DNA of 46,123 nt, from contig CALUYD010000013.1 in assembly GCA_944324915.1 (NCBI GenBank), positions 1-46,123 of the forward strand, in the 5' to 3' direction. The stretch comes from Candidatus Gastranaerophilales bacterium (GTDB lineage: Bacteria; Cyanobacteriota; Vampirovibrionia; Gastranaerophilales; Gastranaerophilaceae). Positions within the stretch are counted from its first letter, which is position 1. Each line of letters starts with the position of its first letter. A model generated the notes under the pieces. That model made no database searches. It was not told the origin of the DNA and saw nothing but the letters and a program-made list of their open reading frames with translations. The position numbers were made by a program, and so were the translations under genes. Below, piece by piece: positions 1 through 7,611 of the stretch.

Positions 1-1
1 T

Positions 2-73
2 GCCGATGTAGCTCAATGGTAGAGCAACGGTTTTGTAAACCGTAGGTTGCGGGTTCGAGTCCCATCATCGGCT
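2..73 (+). tRNA. tRNA-Thr (TGT)
   Basis: Cloverleaf can be drawn by eye: the acceptor arm gccgatg pairs with catcggc, the discriminator is T, and the anticodon stem acggt/accgt encloses loop tttgtaa with anticodon TGT. The T arm contains gttcgagt. No CCA is encoded. It is the first gene of a Thr-Thr-Tyr-tufA run. Confidence 0.96.
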
Positions 74-83
74 ATTTTTATTA

Positions 84-149
84 ATTGAACCTTGTAATTA
101 TGAATGACGACAGATAAGCACTCCCGAGTGTGCGTAAGGTAAATTCAAT
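84..149 (+). other. Structured spacer between two tRNA-Thr genes
   Basis: The spacer between the two threonine tRNAs can fold on itself. Bases 84-93 (attgaacctt) pair with 136-149 (aagg and ttcaat, with a four-base bulge). An inner hairpin cact/agtg lies at 119-130. No third tRNA can be drawn here. It may be a processing stem of the tRNA precursor; this is inference. Confidence 0.35.
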
Positions 150-154
150 AATGT

Positions 155-226
155 GCCCTCGTAGCGCAGAGGTAGCGCACTCCCTTGGTAAGGGAGAGGT
201 CGTGAGTTCAAGTCTCATCGAGGGCA
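155..226 (+). tRNA. tRNA-Thr (GGT)
   Basis: Acceptor arm gccctcg pairs with cgagggc, with discriminator A. Anticodon stem ctccc/gggag encloses loop ttggtaa, giving anticodon GGT. The T loop gttcaagt is present and no CCA is encoded. It reads U/C-ending Thr codons, complementing the TGT tRNA just upstream. Confidence 0.96.
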
Positions 227-260
227 TTTTACCCTCAAAATTACAAGTCAAAGTCGCAAA

Positions 261-294
261 TTGACAATTAAATATTCGATTAACTATCTATAAT
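261..294 (+). promoter_or_regulatory. Candidate promoter for tRNA-Tyr and tufA
   Basis: A consensus -35 (ttgaca, 261-266) is followed 18 nt later by tatcta (285-290) and then tataat (289-294). It lies just before tRNA-Tyr. The better -10 is spaced too far (22 nt), so the exact -10 is uncertain. Confidence 0.45.
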
Positions 295-310
295 GAAATA
301 AATTTGATAT

Positions 311-393
311 GGGTAGATGGCCGAGTGGCTAAAGGCGACAGACTGTAAATCTGTTCCCGCGAGGGTACGGTGGTTCGAATCCACCTCTGCCCA
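311..393 (+). tRNA. tRNA-Tyr (GTA)
   Basis: Class II tRNA of 83 nt with a long variable arm. Acceptor gggtaga pairs with tctgccc, with discriminator A. Anticodon stem acaga/tctgt encloses loop ctgtaaa, giving anticodon GTA. It precedes tufA by 88 nt with no clear terminator, so co-transcription with tufA is likely. Confidence 0.96.
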
Positions 394-481
394 TATCTTT
401 AAATATAAAACGGCATTTTGCCAAAACGTTATTACTTAAAAACAATAAAACAAAAAATAAGAACGAAGGAGAACTTATCTT

Positions 482-1690
482 ATGGCTAGAGAAAAATTCG
501 AAAGAACAAAGCCACACGTTAACGTTGGTACAATTGGTCACGTTGACCATGGTAAAACAACATTAACTGCTGCTATTACAGGTTGTATGGCTGCTGCTGG
601 TCAAGCTGAAGCAAAAAAATTCGATGAAATCGATGCTGCTCCAGAAGAAAAAGCACGTGGTATCACCATTTCAACTGCTCACGTTGAATATGAAACAGCT
701 ACTCGTCACTATGCACACGTTGACTGCCCAGGCCACGCTGACTATGTTAAAAACATGATTACAGGTGCTGCTCAAATGGACGGTGCTATTCTTGTAGTTG
801 CTGCTACTGACGGTGCTATGCCTCAAACTAAAGAACACATTCTACTTGCTCGTCAAGTTGGTGTTCCAAACATCGTTGTATTCTTAAACAAATGTGATAT
901 GGTAGACGATGATGAATTATTAGACTTAGTTGAAATGGAAGTTAGAGAATTACTTTCTTCTTACGAATTTGACGGAGATAATATTCCATTCATCAGAGGT
1001 TCAGCTCTAAAAGCTCTAGAAGCTGTTCAAGCAAATAGCACAATCGCTCGTGGTCAAGATAAATGGGTTGATAAAATTTGGGAACTTATGGATGCTATCG
1101 ATTCTTACTTCCCAGAACCTGTTCGTGACCTAGATAAACCATTCTTAATGCCTGTTGAAGACGTATTCTCAATTACAGGTCGTGGTACTGTTGCAACAGG
1201 TAGAGTAGAACGTGGTATCGTTAAAGTTGGTGACGAAGTTGAGCTTGTTGGTTTAGGCGAAACTAAGAAAACAACTGTAACCGGTGTTGAAATGTTTAGA
1301 AAACAACTTGATCAAGGTCAAGCTGGTGACAACATTGGTGCATTGCTTCGTGGTATTGATAAAACTGAAATCCAACGTGGTCAAGTTTTAGCAAAACCTG
1401 GTTCAATTACACCTCATCACAAATTCACTGCTAACGTTTATGTATTGAAAAAAGAAGAAGGCGGACGTCACACTCCATTCTTCCCTGGTTACAGACCTCA
1501 ATTCTACATCAGAACAACTGACGTAACAGGTTCAATCAAATTCGATGGCGAAATGGTAATGCCTGGTGATAACGTTGTAATGGAAGTTGAATTAATCAAC
1601 CCTGTTGCTATTGAACAAGGTATGAAATTCGCTATCCGTGAAGGCGGTAGAACTGTTGGTGCCGGCGTTGTAGATAAAATTATCGAATAA
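482..1690 (+). CDS. tufA: Elongation factor Tu
   Basis: Translation GTPase that delivers aminoacyl-tRNA to the ribosomal A site. The 402-residue protein is full length for bacterial EF-Tu. Domain 1 has the P-loop GHVDHGKT at residues 19-26, the switch I segment ARGITI at 58-63, DCPGH at 81-85 and NKCD at 136-139; two beta-barrel domains follow. The ATG is preceded by a good Shine-Dalgarno (aaggag, about 8 nt upstream). Codon use is unusually uniform (gct, gtt, cgt, ggt), as expected for a very highly expressed gene. The Thr/Tyr tRNA genes upstream probably share its transcript. A strong hairpin terminator follows the stop. Confidence 0.99.
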   Translation: MAREKFERTKPHVNVGTIGHVDHGKTTLTAAITGCMAAAGQAEAKKFDEIDAAPEEKARGITISTAHVEYETATRHYAHVDCPGHADYVKNMITGAAQMDGAILVVAATDGAMPQTKEHILLARQVGVPNIVVFLNKCDMVDDDELLDLVEMEVRELLSSYEFDGDNIPFIRGSALKALEAVQANSTIARGQDKWVDKIWELMDAIDSYFPEPVRDLDKPFLMPVEDVFSITGRGTVATGRVERGIVKVGDEVELVGLGETKKTTVTGVEMFRKQLDQGQAGDNIGALLRGIDKTEIQRGQVLAKPGSITPHHKFTANVYVLKKEEGGRHTPFFPGYRPQFYIRTTDVTGSIKFDGEMVMPGDNVVMEVELINPVAIEQGMKFAIREGGRTVGAGVVDKIIE

Positions 1691-1712
1691 TTTAATTTAC
1701 AATTTAATAAAT

Positions 1713-1740
1713 AAAAACCTCCCGATTTGGGAGGTTTTTT
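1713..1740. terminator. Bidirectional intrinsic terminator after tufA
   Basis: The stem aaaacctccc/gggaggtttt encloses a 5-base loop and is flanked by an A-run on the left and a T-run on the right. It should stop tufA transcription and also transcription arriving from the convergent DUF378 gene. Confidence 0.93.
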
Positions 1741-1764
1741 GTTAATAACATTTAATTATAATTT

Positions 1765-1989
1765 TTAGTAGTTGTAAGTACTGCATTCTTCGCTATCTCT
1801 GAATGATAAAATGAAGTAACCTATTGCACAAAGACCTACTGCAGTATATATTATTCTTGATAGTGCGCTCATATCTCCAAATAGGAAACTTACTAAATTA
1901 AAATTAAATGCTCCGACTAAGCCCCAATTTATAGCTCCTATAAGGACAAAAGTGTACATAGTCCATTTAACAATATTCATAAAAGTCAT
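1765..1989 (-). CDS. DUF378 family small membrane protein
   Basis: A 74-residue protein with two or three hydrophobic segments. The signature GAINWGLVGAFNFNLV, followed by LFG and a SRIIYTAVGL stretch, matches the DUF378 (YuzA-like) family, whose function is unknown. It probably sits in the cytoplasmic membrane. I place the start at the ATG at 1989, because ggag lies 6 nt before it; an upstream in-frame ATG at 1999-2001 overlaps that ribosome-binding site. A cataat -10-like box lies upstream. It stands alone, converging on tufA across the shared terminator. Confidence 0.82.
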   Translation of the reverse strand: MTFMNIVKWTMYTFVLIGAINWGLVGAFNFNLVSFLFGDMSALSRIIYTAVGLCAIGYFILSFRDSEECSTYNY

Positions 1990-2101
1990 AACCATCTCCA
2001 TTAATTCTTACTTTAGTATTATGCATTTTATTTTTGTATTTTTAAATACCGAAAAGTATAATTTTTTGAAGATGGTTATGTGACTTATTTATTTAATTTA
2101 T

Positions 2102-2827
2102 TTATTTTACTTTAAATACAACGTTTGCTACCGCTGTTACTTTTTTGTCTATGCTTGATGTGTCGTTAATTCCCATATCAGATACCATGGTTGAATCAAC
2201 AGGAGTGATTTGAAAAACACCCATTCTCATTGATTTTACTTTGCCTACTCTTGAGTTTGCTGCTTCAAGCATGGATTTTGCCCTTTGTTTAGCGTCAAGC
2301 GTTGCTTCTTTTAATAAATCAATCTTAATTGAAGCTAAATCAGAATAAAAATATTCCGGTGCAAATACTTCAATATTAATTCCTTTACTGATTAAATTTT
2401 GTATATCTGTTGAAATATCTTTTATTTTTTCAACATCATTTGATTTTAATTCGATTGTTTGATTTCCTTCAAAAGCAATAGCCTCATTTGTATTATATCC
2501 GCGTTCATTTTGTTTGTAGATTTTGTATCCGTGGATTGATTTTACATCTATATCTTCTTTTTTAATACCTTTATCTTCTAAATATTTAATTACAATAGGA
2601 GTTTGATTTTTTATGGCTGTATAGCTTGCTTTTTGGTTTATTTCTCTTGCGCAAACGGATAATGTCAGTCTTGCACTGTCTGATTTTACTATTTTAGAGG
2701 CTGAGCCTGTAACTGTGATATTATCATTTCTTTGAATTTTAGATGCAAAAATTAATGATGCAAATAAAAGCCCTAAAGTAATGATAATGCAAGAAATAAG
2801 AATCTGAAATTTCTCTATTTTTTCCAT
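2102..2827 (-). CDS. SIMPL domain (DUF541) protein, membrane anchored
   Basis: A 241-residue protein with one N-terminal transmembrane helix or uncleaved signal anchor (about residues 8-29) and an exported SIMPL/DUF541 domain. Features of the family that can be seen are ITVTGSASKIVKSDSA near the start of the domain, SVCARE, an IELKSNDVEKIKDI segment and a C-terminal VTAVANVVF strand. Family members such as the E. coli YggE type form periplasmic or cell-surface oligomers and are linked to stress tolerance, but no reaction is known. A strong ribosome-binding site (ggggga) precedes the ATG. A tataat box lies in the 27-nt gap after queA, so it can be transcribed by itself as well as from the queA operon. 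Confidence 0.85.
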   Translation of the reverse strand: MEKIEKFQILISCIIITLGLLFASLIFASKIQRNDNITVTGSASKIVKSDSARLTLSVCAREINQKASYTAIKNQTPIVIKYLEDKGIKKEDIDVKSIHGYKIYKQNERGYNTNEAIAFEGNQTIELKSNDVEKIKDISTDIQNLISKGINIEVFAPEYFYSDLASIKIDLLKEATLDAKQRAKSMLEAANSRVGKVKSMRMGVFQITPVDSTMVSDMGINDTSSIDKKVTAVANVVFKVK

Positions 2828-2847
2828 AAAATCCCCCTTTTTTGTTT

Positions 2848-2853
2848 ATTATA
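2848..2853 (-). promoter_or_regulatory. -10 box for SIMPL gene
   Basis: Consensus TATAAT on the minus strand, immediately downstream of the queA stop codon, 20 nt before the SIMPL start codon. This leaves room for a short leader carrying the ggggga ribosome-binding site. Confidence 0.5.
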
Positions 2854-2854
2854 A

Positions 2855-3898
2855 TTATTTATCTATAAACATGCAATCGCCATAGCTAAAAAATCGATAT
2901 TTTTCACTAACAGCGTGATTATATGCGCTAAATATGAAATCTTTGCCTGCAAATGCAGATACTAACATAATAAGAGTGGATTTTGGCAAGTGAAAATTTG
3001 TAATTAATTTATCAACTGATTTGATTTCATAAGGCGGATAAATAAAGATATTTGTTTTATCTTTTGTTGCAATAATTTTTCCATGTTTTTGATAAGTTGC
3101 TTCAAGACATCTTAAAACGGTTGTTCCTACTGCTATTGTTGAACCTTTTTTGTTTTCTATTAATTCTTGTGTTTCTTTTGGAATTTCAAAACTTTCATAA
3201 TGCATTGTGTGTTTTTGAATATCTTCTGTTTTAACAGGCATAAACGTTCCTAAGCCGACATTTAGAGTAACGTATGCTATATGAACTCCTTTTTGTTTAA
3301 TTTTTTCCAATAATTCTTTTGAAAAATGTAAACCCGCAGTAGGAGCAGCAGCAGAGCCTATATTTTTTGCAAATACTGTTTGATAGTTATCTTTGTCATC
3401 CTCTTTAACTTCTCTTGAAATATATGGAGGAAGCGGGATTGAACCATATTTATCCAAGGTTTTATAAATGTCATCTCCATCAAAAATTACTTCCACTATG
3501 TATTTTGGAATTTCATTTTCTTCTTTTGCTTGTCTTTTTTCTGTTAATTTAATTTTAAAATCGTCTGCAACATCAAGAATTTCACCTTCTTTAACCCTTT
3601 TTGCATTTTTAGTTAATGCCTCCCAATGATTAGAATTATCAATCGGATTTAGTAAAAATATTTCAACTTCAGCACCGCTTTTTCTGTGTGCAATAATTCT
3701 TGCAGGATAGACTTTTGTGTCGTTTAAAATTAAAATATCATCTTTGTTTAAATGTTCTAAAATGTCGTAAAAATGCTTATCTTTATAAGTTTTATCGGTT
3801 TTATTCAGATATAGCATTCTGCAATCCTCTCTCTTTGAAAGAGGATTTTGTGCTATCAATTCGCTGGGAAGATAATAATCAAAGTCAGATGTTTTCAT
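2855..3898 (-). CDS. queA: S-adenosylmethionine:tRNA ribosyltransferase-isomerase QueA
   Basis: Transfers and isomerises the ribosyl part of SAM onto 7-aminomethyl-7-deazaguanine at tRNA position 34, making epoxyqueuosine. The 347-residue length is normal. Recognisable family segments are FDYYLPSELIAQNP at the N terminus, LILNDTKVYPARI, the GSAAAPTAGLHF motif near the middle, YVTLNVGLGTF, and the C-terminal TNFHLPKSTLIMLVSAF. The start codon overlaps the gcvPB stop by one base (TAATG), indicating translational coupling. Other queuosine genes (queC, queD, queE, tgt, queG) are not in this window. Confidence 0.96.
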   Translation of the reverse strand: MKTSDFDYYLPSELIAQNPLSKREDCRMLYLNKTDKTYKDKHFYDILEHLNKDDILILNDTKVYPARIIAHRKSGAEVEIFLLNPIDNSNHWEALTKNAKRVKEGEILDVADDFKIKLTEKRQAKEENEIPKYIVEVIFDGDDIYKTLDKYGSIPLPPYISREVKEDDKDNYQTVFAKNIGSAAAPTAGLHFSKELLEKIKQKGVHIAYVTLNVGLGTFMPVKTEDIQKHTMHYESFEIPKETQELIENKKGSTIAVGTTVLRCLEATYQKHGKIIATKDKTNIFIYPPYEIKSVDKLITNFHLPKSTLIMLVSAFAGKDFIFSAYNHAVSEKYRFFSYGDCMFIDK

Positions 3899-5241
3899 TA
3901 TTCTTTTAAATCCAATTGACGAGCTGCTCTTACTTCATCTGCTCTTGATATAGGAGTAGTTTTGGGGAATTGGTGGAAATCAATTCCATCGTCTATTTCT
4001 TTTGCAATTTTTATCATGACATCAACAAAATTATCTAAAACAGCTTTTGTTTCTGATTCAGTAGGTTCAACCATAAAGGCTTCATGAACAATTAATGGAA
4101 AATATATTGTTGCAGGATGAATATCTTCATCCATAAGCCTTTTTGCTATATCAAGGGTTGAAACCCCTTTTTCTTTTTTATCGGTATTATCAATAACAAA
4201 TTCATGCGCGCAATGCGTATCGTATGCGATATGATAGTAATCTTTTAATTTTGATTTTAAATAATTTGCAGCTAAAACTGCGTCAGATGATATATCTTTT
4301 AATGATTTTCCCATCATATAGATATATGTATATGCTTTAATTAAAACGCTGAAATTACCGAAAAATGTTGCAACTTTTCCAATTGATTTTGGATAGTTAT
4401 AATTTCTTTTATATTTTTCGCCGTCAAATTCAATTTTTGGAATTGGTAAATAATCTTTTAATTTTTCAATTACACCAATAGGACCAGAACCCGGACCGCC
4501 GCCTGCATGAGGTGTTGCAAATGTTTTATGTAAGTTAAGATGGACAACGTCAAATCCCATTAATTTAGGGTTAGTATGTCCCATAATTGCATTGTAATTA
4601 GCTCCGTCATAATACAATAAAGAGCCGTTTTTGTGCATAATTTCAGAAATTTCTACGATATTATCATCAAAAAGCCCTAATGTATTAGGATTTGTCATCA
4701 TAATTGCAGCTATTTGATTTTGATATTCATCAACTAATTTTTTAAGCTCATCAATATCAACAAGTCCTTTAGAGTTTGATTTAACTTCTAATATTTCAAA
4801 ACCGCACATAGCAGCGCTTGCAGGGTTTGTCCCATGAGCGTTATCTGGAATTATTACTTTTTTTCTTGTTTCGATTTCATTAATATCTTCAAAATATTTT
4901 TTAATTACCATCATTCCTGAAAATTCGCCATGTGCTCCAGCACAAGGTTGCAGAGATATTTCGTCCATGCCTGTTATAATTTTTAGGAAATTTTGAAGCT
5001 CATACATTAATTTAAGAGCGCCTTGGCAATCTTCATCATCTTGGTTTGGGTGCAAATTAACAAAACCTTCAAGTCTTGATGCCCATTCGTTGATTCTTGG
5101 GTTGTATTTCATAGTACAAGAGCCGAGCGGATAAAACCCTTTTTCTATACAGAAATTTTTATCGGATAATTCTTTGTAATGTCGCATTAATTCTAGTTCA
5201 GTTTTATCTTGAAGTTTGATTTCGCTTGTTCTTTTTTGCAT
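3898..5241 (-). CDS. gcvPB: Glycine dehydrogenase (decarboxylating) subunit 2
   Basis: PLP-dependent beta subunit of the P-protein of the glycine cleavage system, which decarboxylates glycine and passes the aminomethyl group to the lipoyl H-protein. Family marks are GFYPLGSCTMKYNPRINEW near residue 35, the PLP lysine region HLNLHKTFATPHAGGG and the following GPGSGPIG. At 447 residues it is shorter at the N terminus than most relatives, which are roughly 470-490. A Shine-Dalgarno (aggtg) and a tataat box precede this ATG, so the start looks genuine. gcvPA, gcvT and gcvH are not nearby. The leader is only about 20 nt, so there is no glycine riboswitch. Confidence 0.94.
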   Translation of the reverse strand: MQKRTSEIKLQDKTELELMRHYKELSDKNFCIEKGFYPLGSCTMKYNPRINEWASRLEGFVNLHPNQDDEDCQGALKLMYELQNFLKIITGMDEISLQPCAGAHGEFSGMMVIKKYFEDINEIETRKKVIIPDNAHGTNPASAAMCGFEILEVKSNSKGLVDIDELKKLVDEYQNQIAAIMMTNPNTLGLFDDNIVEISEIMHKNGSLLYYDGANYNAIMGHTNPKLMGFDVVHLNLHKTFATPHAGGGPGSGPIGVIEKLKDYLPIPKIEFDGEKYKRNYNYPKSIGKVATFFGNFSVLIKAYTYIYMMGKSLKDISSDAVLAANYLKSKLKDYYHIAYDTHCAHEFVIDNTDKKEKGVSTLDIAKRLMDEDIHPATIYFPLIVHEAFMVEPTESETKAVLDNFVDVMIKIAKEIDDGIDFHQFPKTTPISRADEVRAARQLDLKE

Positions 5242-5261
5242 TTTTCACCTTTTTTTAAATG

Positions 5262-5267
5262 ATTATA
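5262..5267 (-). promoter_or_regulatory. -10 box for gcvPB-queA
   Basis: TATAAT on the minus strand, 20 nt upstream of the gcvPB start codon and followed by an aggtg ribosome-binding site. No convincing -35 was seen at 17 nt. Confidence 0.5.
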
Positions 5268-5275
5268 TAACAAAG

Positions 5276-6010
5276 TTAATTCATATAAAATAAAATACCG
5301 ATAATTAAATCAGCAACCAAAATATAAACAGTGCATAAAATCGCTGATTTAGTTGTTGAAATACCAACGTCTTTTGCACCACCTCTTGTATTATATCCCA
5401 CAGTAGAGCACACAAGAGCGATTAATCCTCCAAAAATTAAACCTTTCAGAAGGCTTACATATAAATCTTTTAAAACAAGCATTAACCAAACAGAATTAAA
5501 AAATCTGATAGGATGTAAACCGATTGAAAAATAGCTTACTAATGCTCCGCCTAAAACTCCTATTAATTCCGATATTAATACTATAAAAAATACGCTGAGC
5601 GCTCCTGCTATTATTCTTGGCGCAAAATAATATCCGATAGAATCTACTTTTAATACTTCAATAGCATCAATTTGATTAGTTACTTGCATATTTGCAACTT
5701 GAGCAGTAATTGCTGTTCCTGCTCTAGCTGCTAAAGCTAGCGCAGCAAAGCCTGGGGCAATTTCTCTAATTAGCGCAACTGTTAAAAAGCCTCCTATGTA
5801 GCTATCTGCTCCGGACATTAAGAATTGTTTTGCAACTTGCAGAGCTATAACGCAAGATGAAATAAAAACAATAGATATACAAATTCCTAAAGAGTCAAAG
5901 CCTATTGCGTTAATTTGGGAAATAACGCTTGATAATCTGACATTGCCTTTAAGAGTGTATTTTGTAGCTTGAATAAAATTTTGAACGCATTGACCCAAGA
6001 AACTAATCAT
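5276..6010 (-). CDS. MlaE/YrbE-family ABC lipid transporter permease
   Basis: Integral membrane permease of the MlaE (DUF140) family, which moves phospholipid-type lipids between membranes together with an MlaF-type ATPase and an MCE-domain MlaD protein. The 244 residues include four to five hydrophobic segments. The family core is present around residues 80-130: LIREIAPGFAALALAARAG, TAITAQVANMQVTNQIDAI, and a PRIIAG segment. Neither the ATPase nor the MCE protein is encoded in this window, so the complex must be completed from elsewhere. The ATG has no Shine-Dalgarno; a TATAAT sits exactly 6 nt upstream, so a leaderless transcript is likely. A genuine lipid-transport role is inferred from the family. 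Confidence 0.9.
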   Translation of the reverse strand: MISFLGQCVQNFIQATKYTLKGNVRLSSVISQINAIGFDSLGICISIVFISSCVIALQVAKQFLMSGADSYIGGFLTVALIREIAPGFAALALAARAGTAITAQVANMQVTNQIDAIEVLKVDSIGYYFAPRIIAGALSVFFIVLISELIGVLGGALVSYFSIGLHPIRFFNSVWLMLVLKDLYVSLLKGLIFGGLIALVCSTVGYNTRGGAKDVGISTTKSAILCTVYILVADLIIGILFYMN

Positions 6011-6016
6011 AGTGCA

Positions 6017-6022
6017 ATTATA
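6017..6022 (-). promoter_or_regulatory. -10 box, leaderless mlaE-like transcript
   Basis: TATAAT on the minus strand with a 6-nt gap (tgcact) to the ATG of the permease. A transcript starting about 7 nt downstream of the box would begin at the start codon itself. Confidence 0.6.
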
Positions 6023-6066
6023 TCCATATAAATTAAAAAAAGCTAGATTTTATTTTTATTTTTTTA

Positions 6067-6072
6067 TAAAAT
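6067..6072 (+). promoter_or_regulatory. -10 box, leaderless transcript of the GT2-like gene
   Basis: TAAAAT followed by 6 nt (agcgtt) and then the ATG at 6079. No Shine-Dalgarno is present. An overlapping TATAAA at 6065-6070 is an alternative reading of the same box. Confidence 0.5.
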
Positions 6073-6078
6073 AGCGTT

Positions 6079-7611
6079 ATGATAGTATTTGACATATTGT
6101 TTATATTATTGATAATTTATCTTTTTGTTTATTGTGGTTATCAGTTGTTTTTCTATATTAAAGCAAGAGATATTGAAAAATATTTTGAAATGCACGAAAA
6201 AACAAGAAGTATAATGATTGATAAGCGCAAACTTTGTGTTATTATTTGGGCGACTTGTAAAGATAAAAATTTAGATAAACTTTTGAGTGTATTAAATAGT
6301 CAATCTTATTCAAAAGAAAATTATGAAGTGCATGTTGTTTATCAAAAAGAAGAAAATGATACATCTGCAACAAGAGATTTCGCGCTTGGCGCAAGAATAC
6401 ATAATATTCAAAATCCTGATTATTTTTCAAAAGATAAAGCAGTAAATTTATTTGTGCAAAAAATGATTGAAGAACAAAAATTTGACGCTTTTGTGTTCCT
6501 TGGTGCTAATCGTATGATTGGTGAAAAATATTTGGAAAATATAAATAAATCTCTTGGAGAATCTTGCGTTTTGGTGGGTTCTAAAGTTTGTACAAATGAA
6601 AACCCGCAGCTTGCAAAAAGAATTAAAGCATCTATAATAAGCGCTTATTTAAAATATGTTAATCGCACAAATAGTATTGTTCGTTCATTGTTTGAATTAC
6701 CGTTTTTTGTAGATGGTGAAAATCTTGTTATAACATCAGATGTTTTAGAAAAAATGGGCTATGTCGGAATTGAAGATAAAGATTCAGAGCTTGAATATTC
6801 TCTTGATTTAGCTTCTAACGGCATAAAATCAATATATTCTCCTTATATTATTACGGCTGTTGATGTTAAAAATTATGATTTTTCATCTCCAAGCTGGAGA
6901 AATAAATTTTCGCTTTTTGCTTATTATTTTCCTCTTTTGATATTCAAGAGCAATCCATTTAAAGAGTTTATTTTATTTTTATTAAAGCCAAATTCTTTGG
7001 TTGTTTTATTTAGCTATATTTTATTATTTATATTATCGATTTATATGCCAAATCATGTGGCACAAAAAGTTGTTGCGCTTTTGGGCGTGTGTTTATTGAT
7101 AAATTTTGCGGTTTCTGTAAAAGTTTCGCAAATACAAATAAAAGAAATCTTTTGGCTAATGCTTTATCCTTTATGTTTGAGTTGGCAAAAATTAAAAATT
7201 TTAATTAATGCGCTTACAATGCGCTCAATAATAAATAGTGAATATGAAGAAGAAAATGTAAGCTCTGCCACAATTAATGCTGTTGCAAGTAATGGCAAAA
7301 AAGATTTTGTTTGCAAATTAGATTTGGTTTCTGAAGATGGTATGAGAAAAGTTGTCTTTAGAGAAGGCAATCGCTTTATTGTCACTGATTCATATCTTAG
7401 AATGTATGATGCATTAGCTGATATGACTTATAAATTAAAAACAAAAGGCATAACTTTAAAGATATGTCAAAATTGCAATCATTTTTCAATTTCGCCTGAC
7501 GGCACACTTGATTGCTTAAATGGCAAGTGTCAAGTTTCTCAAAATGAGATTTTGATTTGGAATGGTTGCCAATATTTTTATATTGCAAATCAAAATCAAG
7601 AAAATAATTAA
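6079..7611 (+). CDS. Membrane GT2-fold protein lacking the DxD motif
   Basis: A 510-residue membrane protein. One N-terminal helix (about 4-26) is followed by a GT2-like cytoplasmic domain (about 52-265) and two to three further membrane helices (about 295-345). A C-terminal soluble domain carries a four-cysteine cluster (C463, C466, C479, C484), probably zinc-binding. The fold assignment rests on the NDTSATRDFALGARI segment (93-107) and the ED-type motif region GIEDKDSELEYSLDLASNG (230-248), both at GT2 positions. Where GT2 enzymes have their metal-binding DxD, this protein has FLGANRM (140-146). The usual QxxRW is reduced to SWRNK. It may therefore be inactive, a scaffold, or metal-independent; the substrate is unknown. 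The transcript appears leaderless. Confidence 0.7.
   Translation: MIVFDILFILLIIYLFVYCGYQLFFYIKARDIEKYFEMHEKTRSIMIDKRKLCVIIWATCKDKNLDKLLSVLNSQSYSKENYEVHVVYQKEENDTSATRDFALGARIHNIQNPDYFSKDKAVNLFVQKMIEEQKFDAFVFLGANRMIGEKYLENINKSLGESCVLVGSKVCTNENPQLAKRIKASIISAYLKYVNRTNSIVRSLFELPFFVDGENLVITSDVLEKMGYVGIEDKDSELEYSLDLASNGIKSIYSPYIITAVDVKNYDFSSPSWRNKFSLFAYYFPLLIFKSNPFKEFILFLLKPNSLVVLFSYILLFILSIYMPNHVAQKVVALLGVCLLINFAVSVKVSQIQIKEIFWLMLYPLCLSWQKLKILINALTMRSIINSEYEEENVSSATINAVASNGKKDFVCKLDLVSEDGMRKVVFREGNRFIVTDSYLRMYDALADMTYKLKTKGITLKICQNCNHFSISPDGTLDCLNGKCQVSQNEILIWNGCQYFYIANQNQENN

Noticed and set aside
329-550. Open reading frame on the minus strand over tRNA-Tyr and the tufA start
   Set aside because: It is antisense to a tRNA and to tufA, has no ribosome-binding site and its sequence shows no protein-like composition.
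5242-5276. Glycine riboswitch before gcvPB, or preQ1 riboswitch before queA
   Set aside because: The gcvPB leader is about 20 nt and queA overlaps gcvPB; there is no room for an aptamer.
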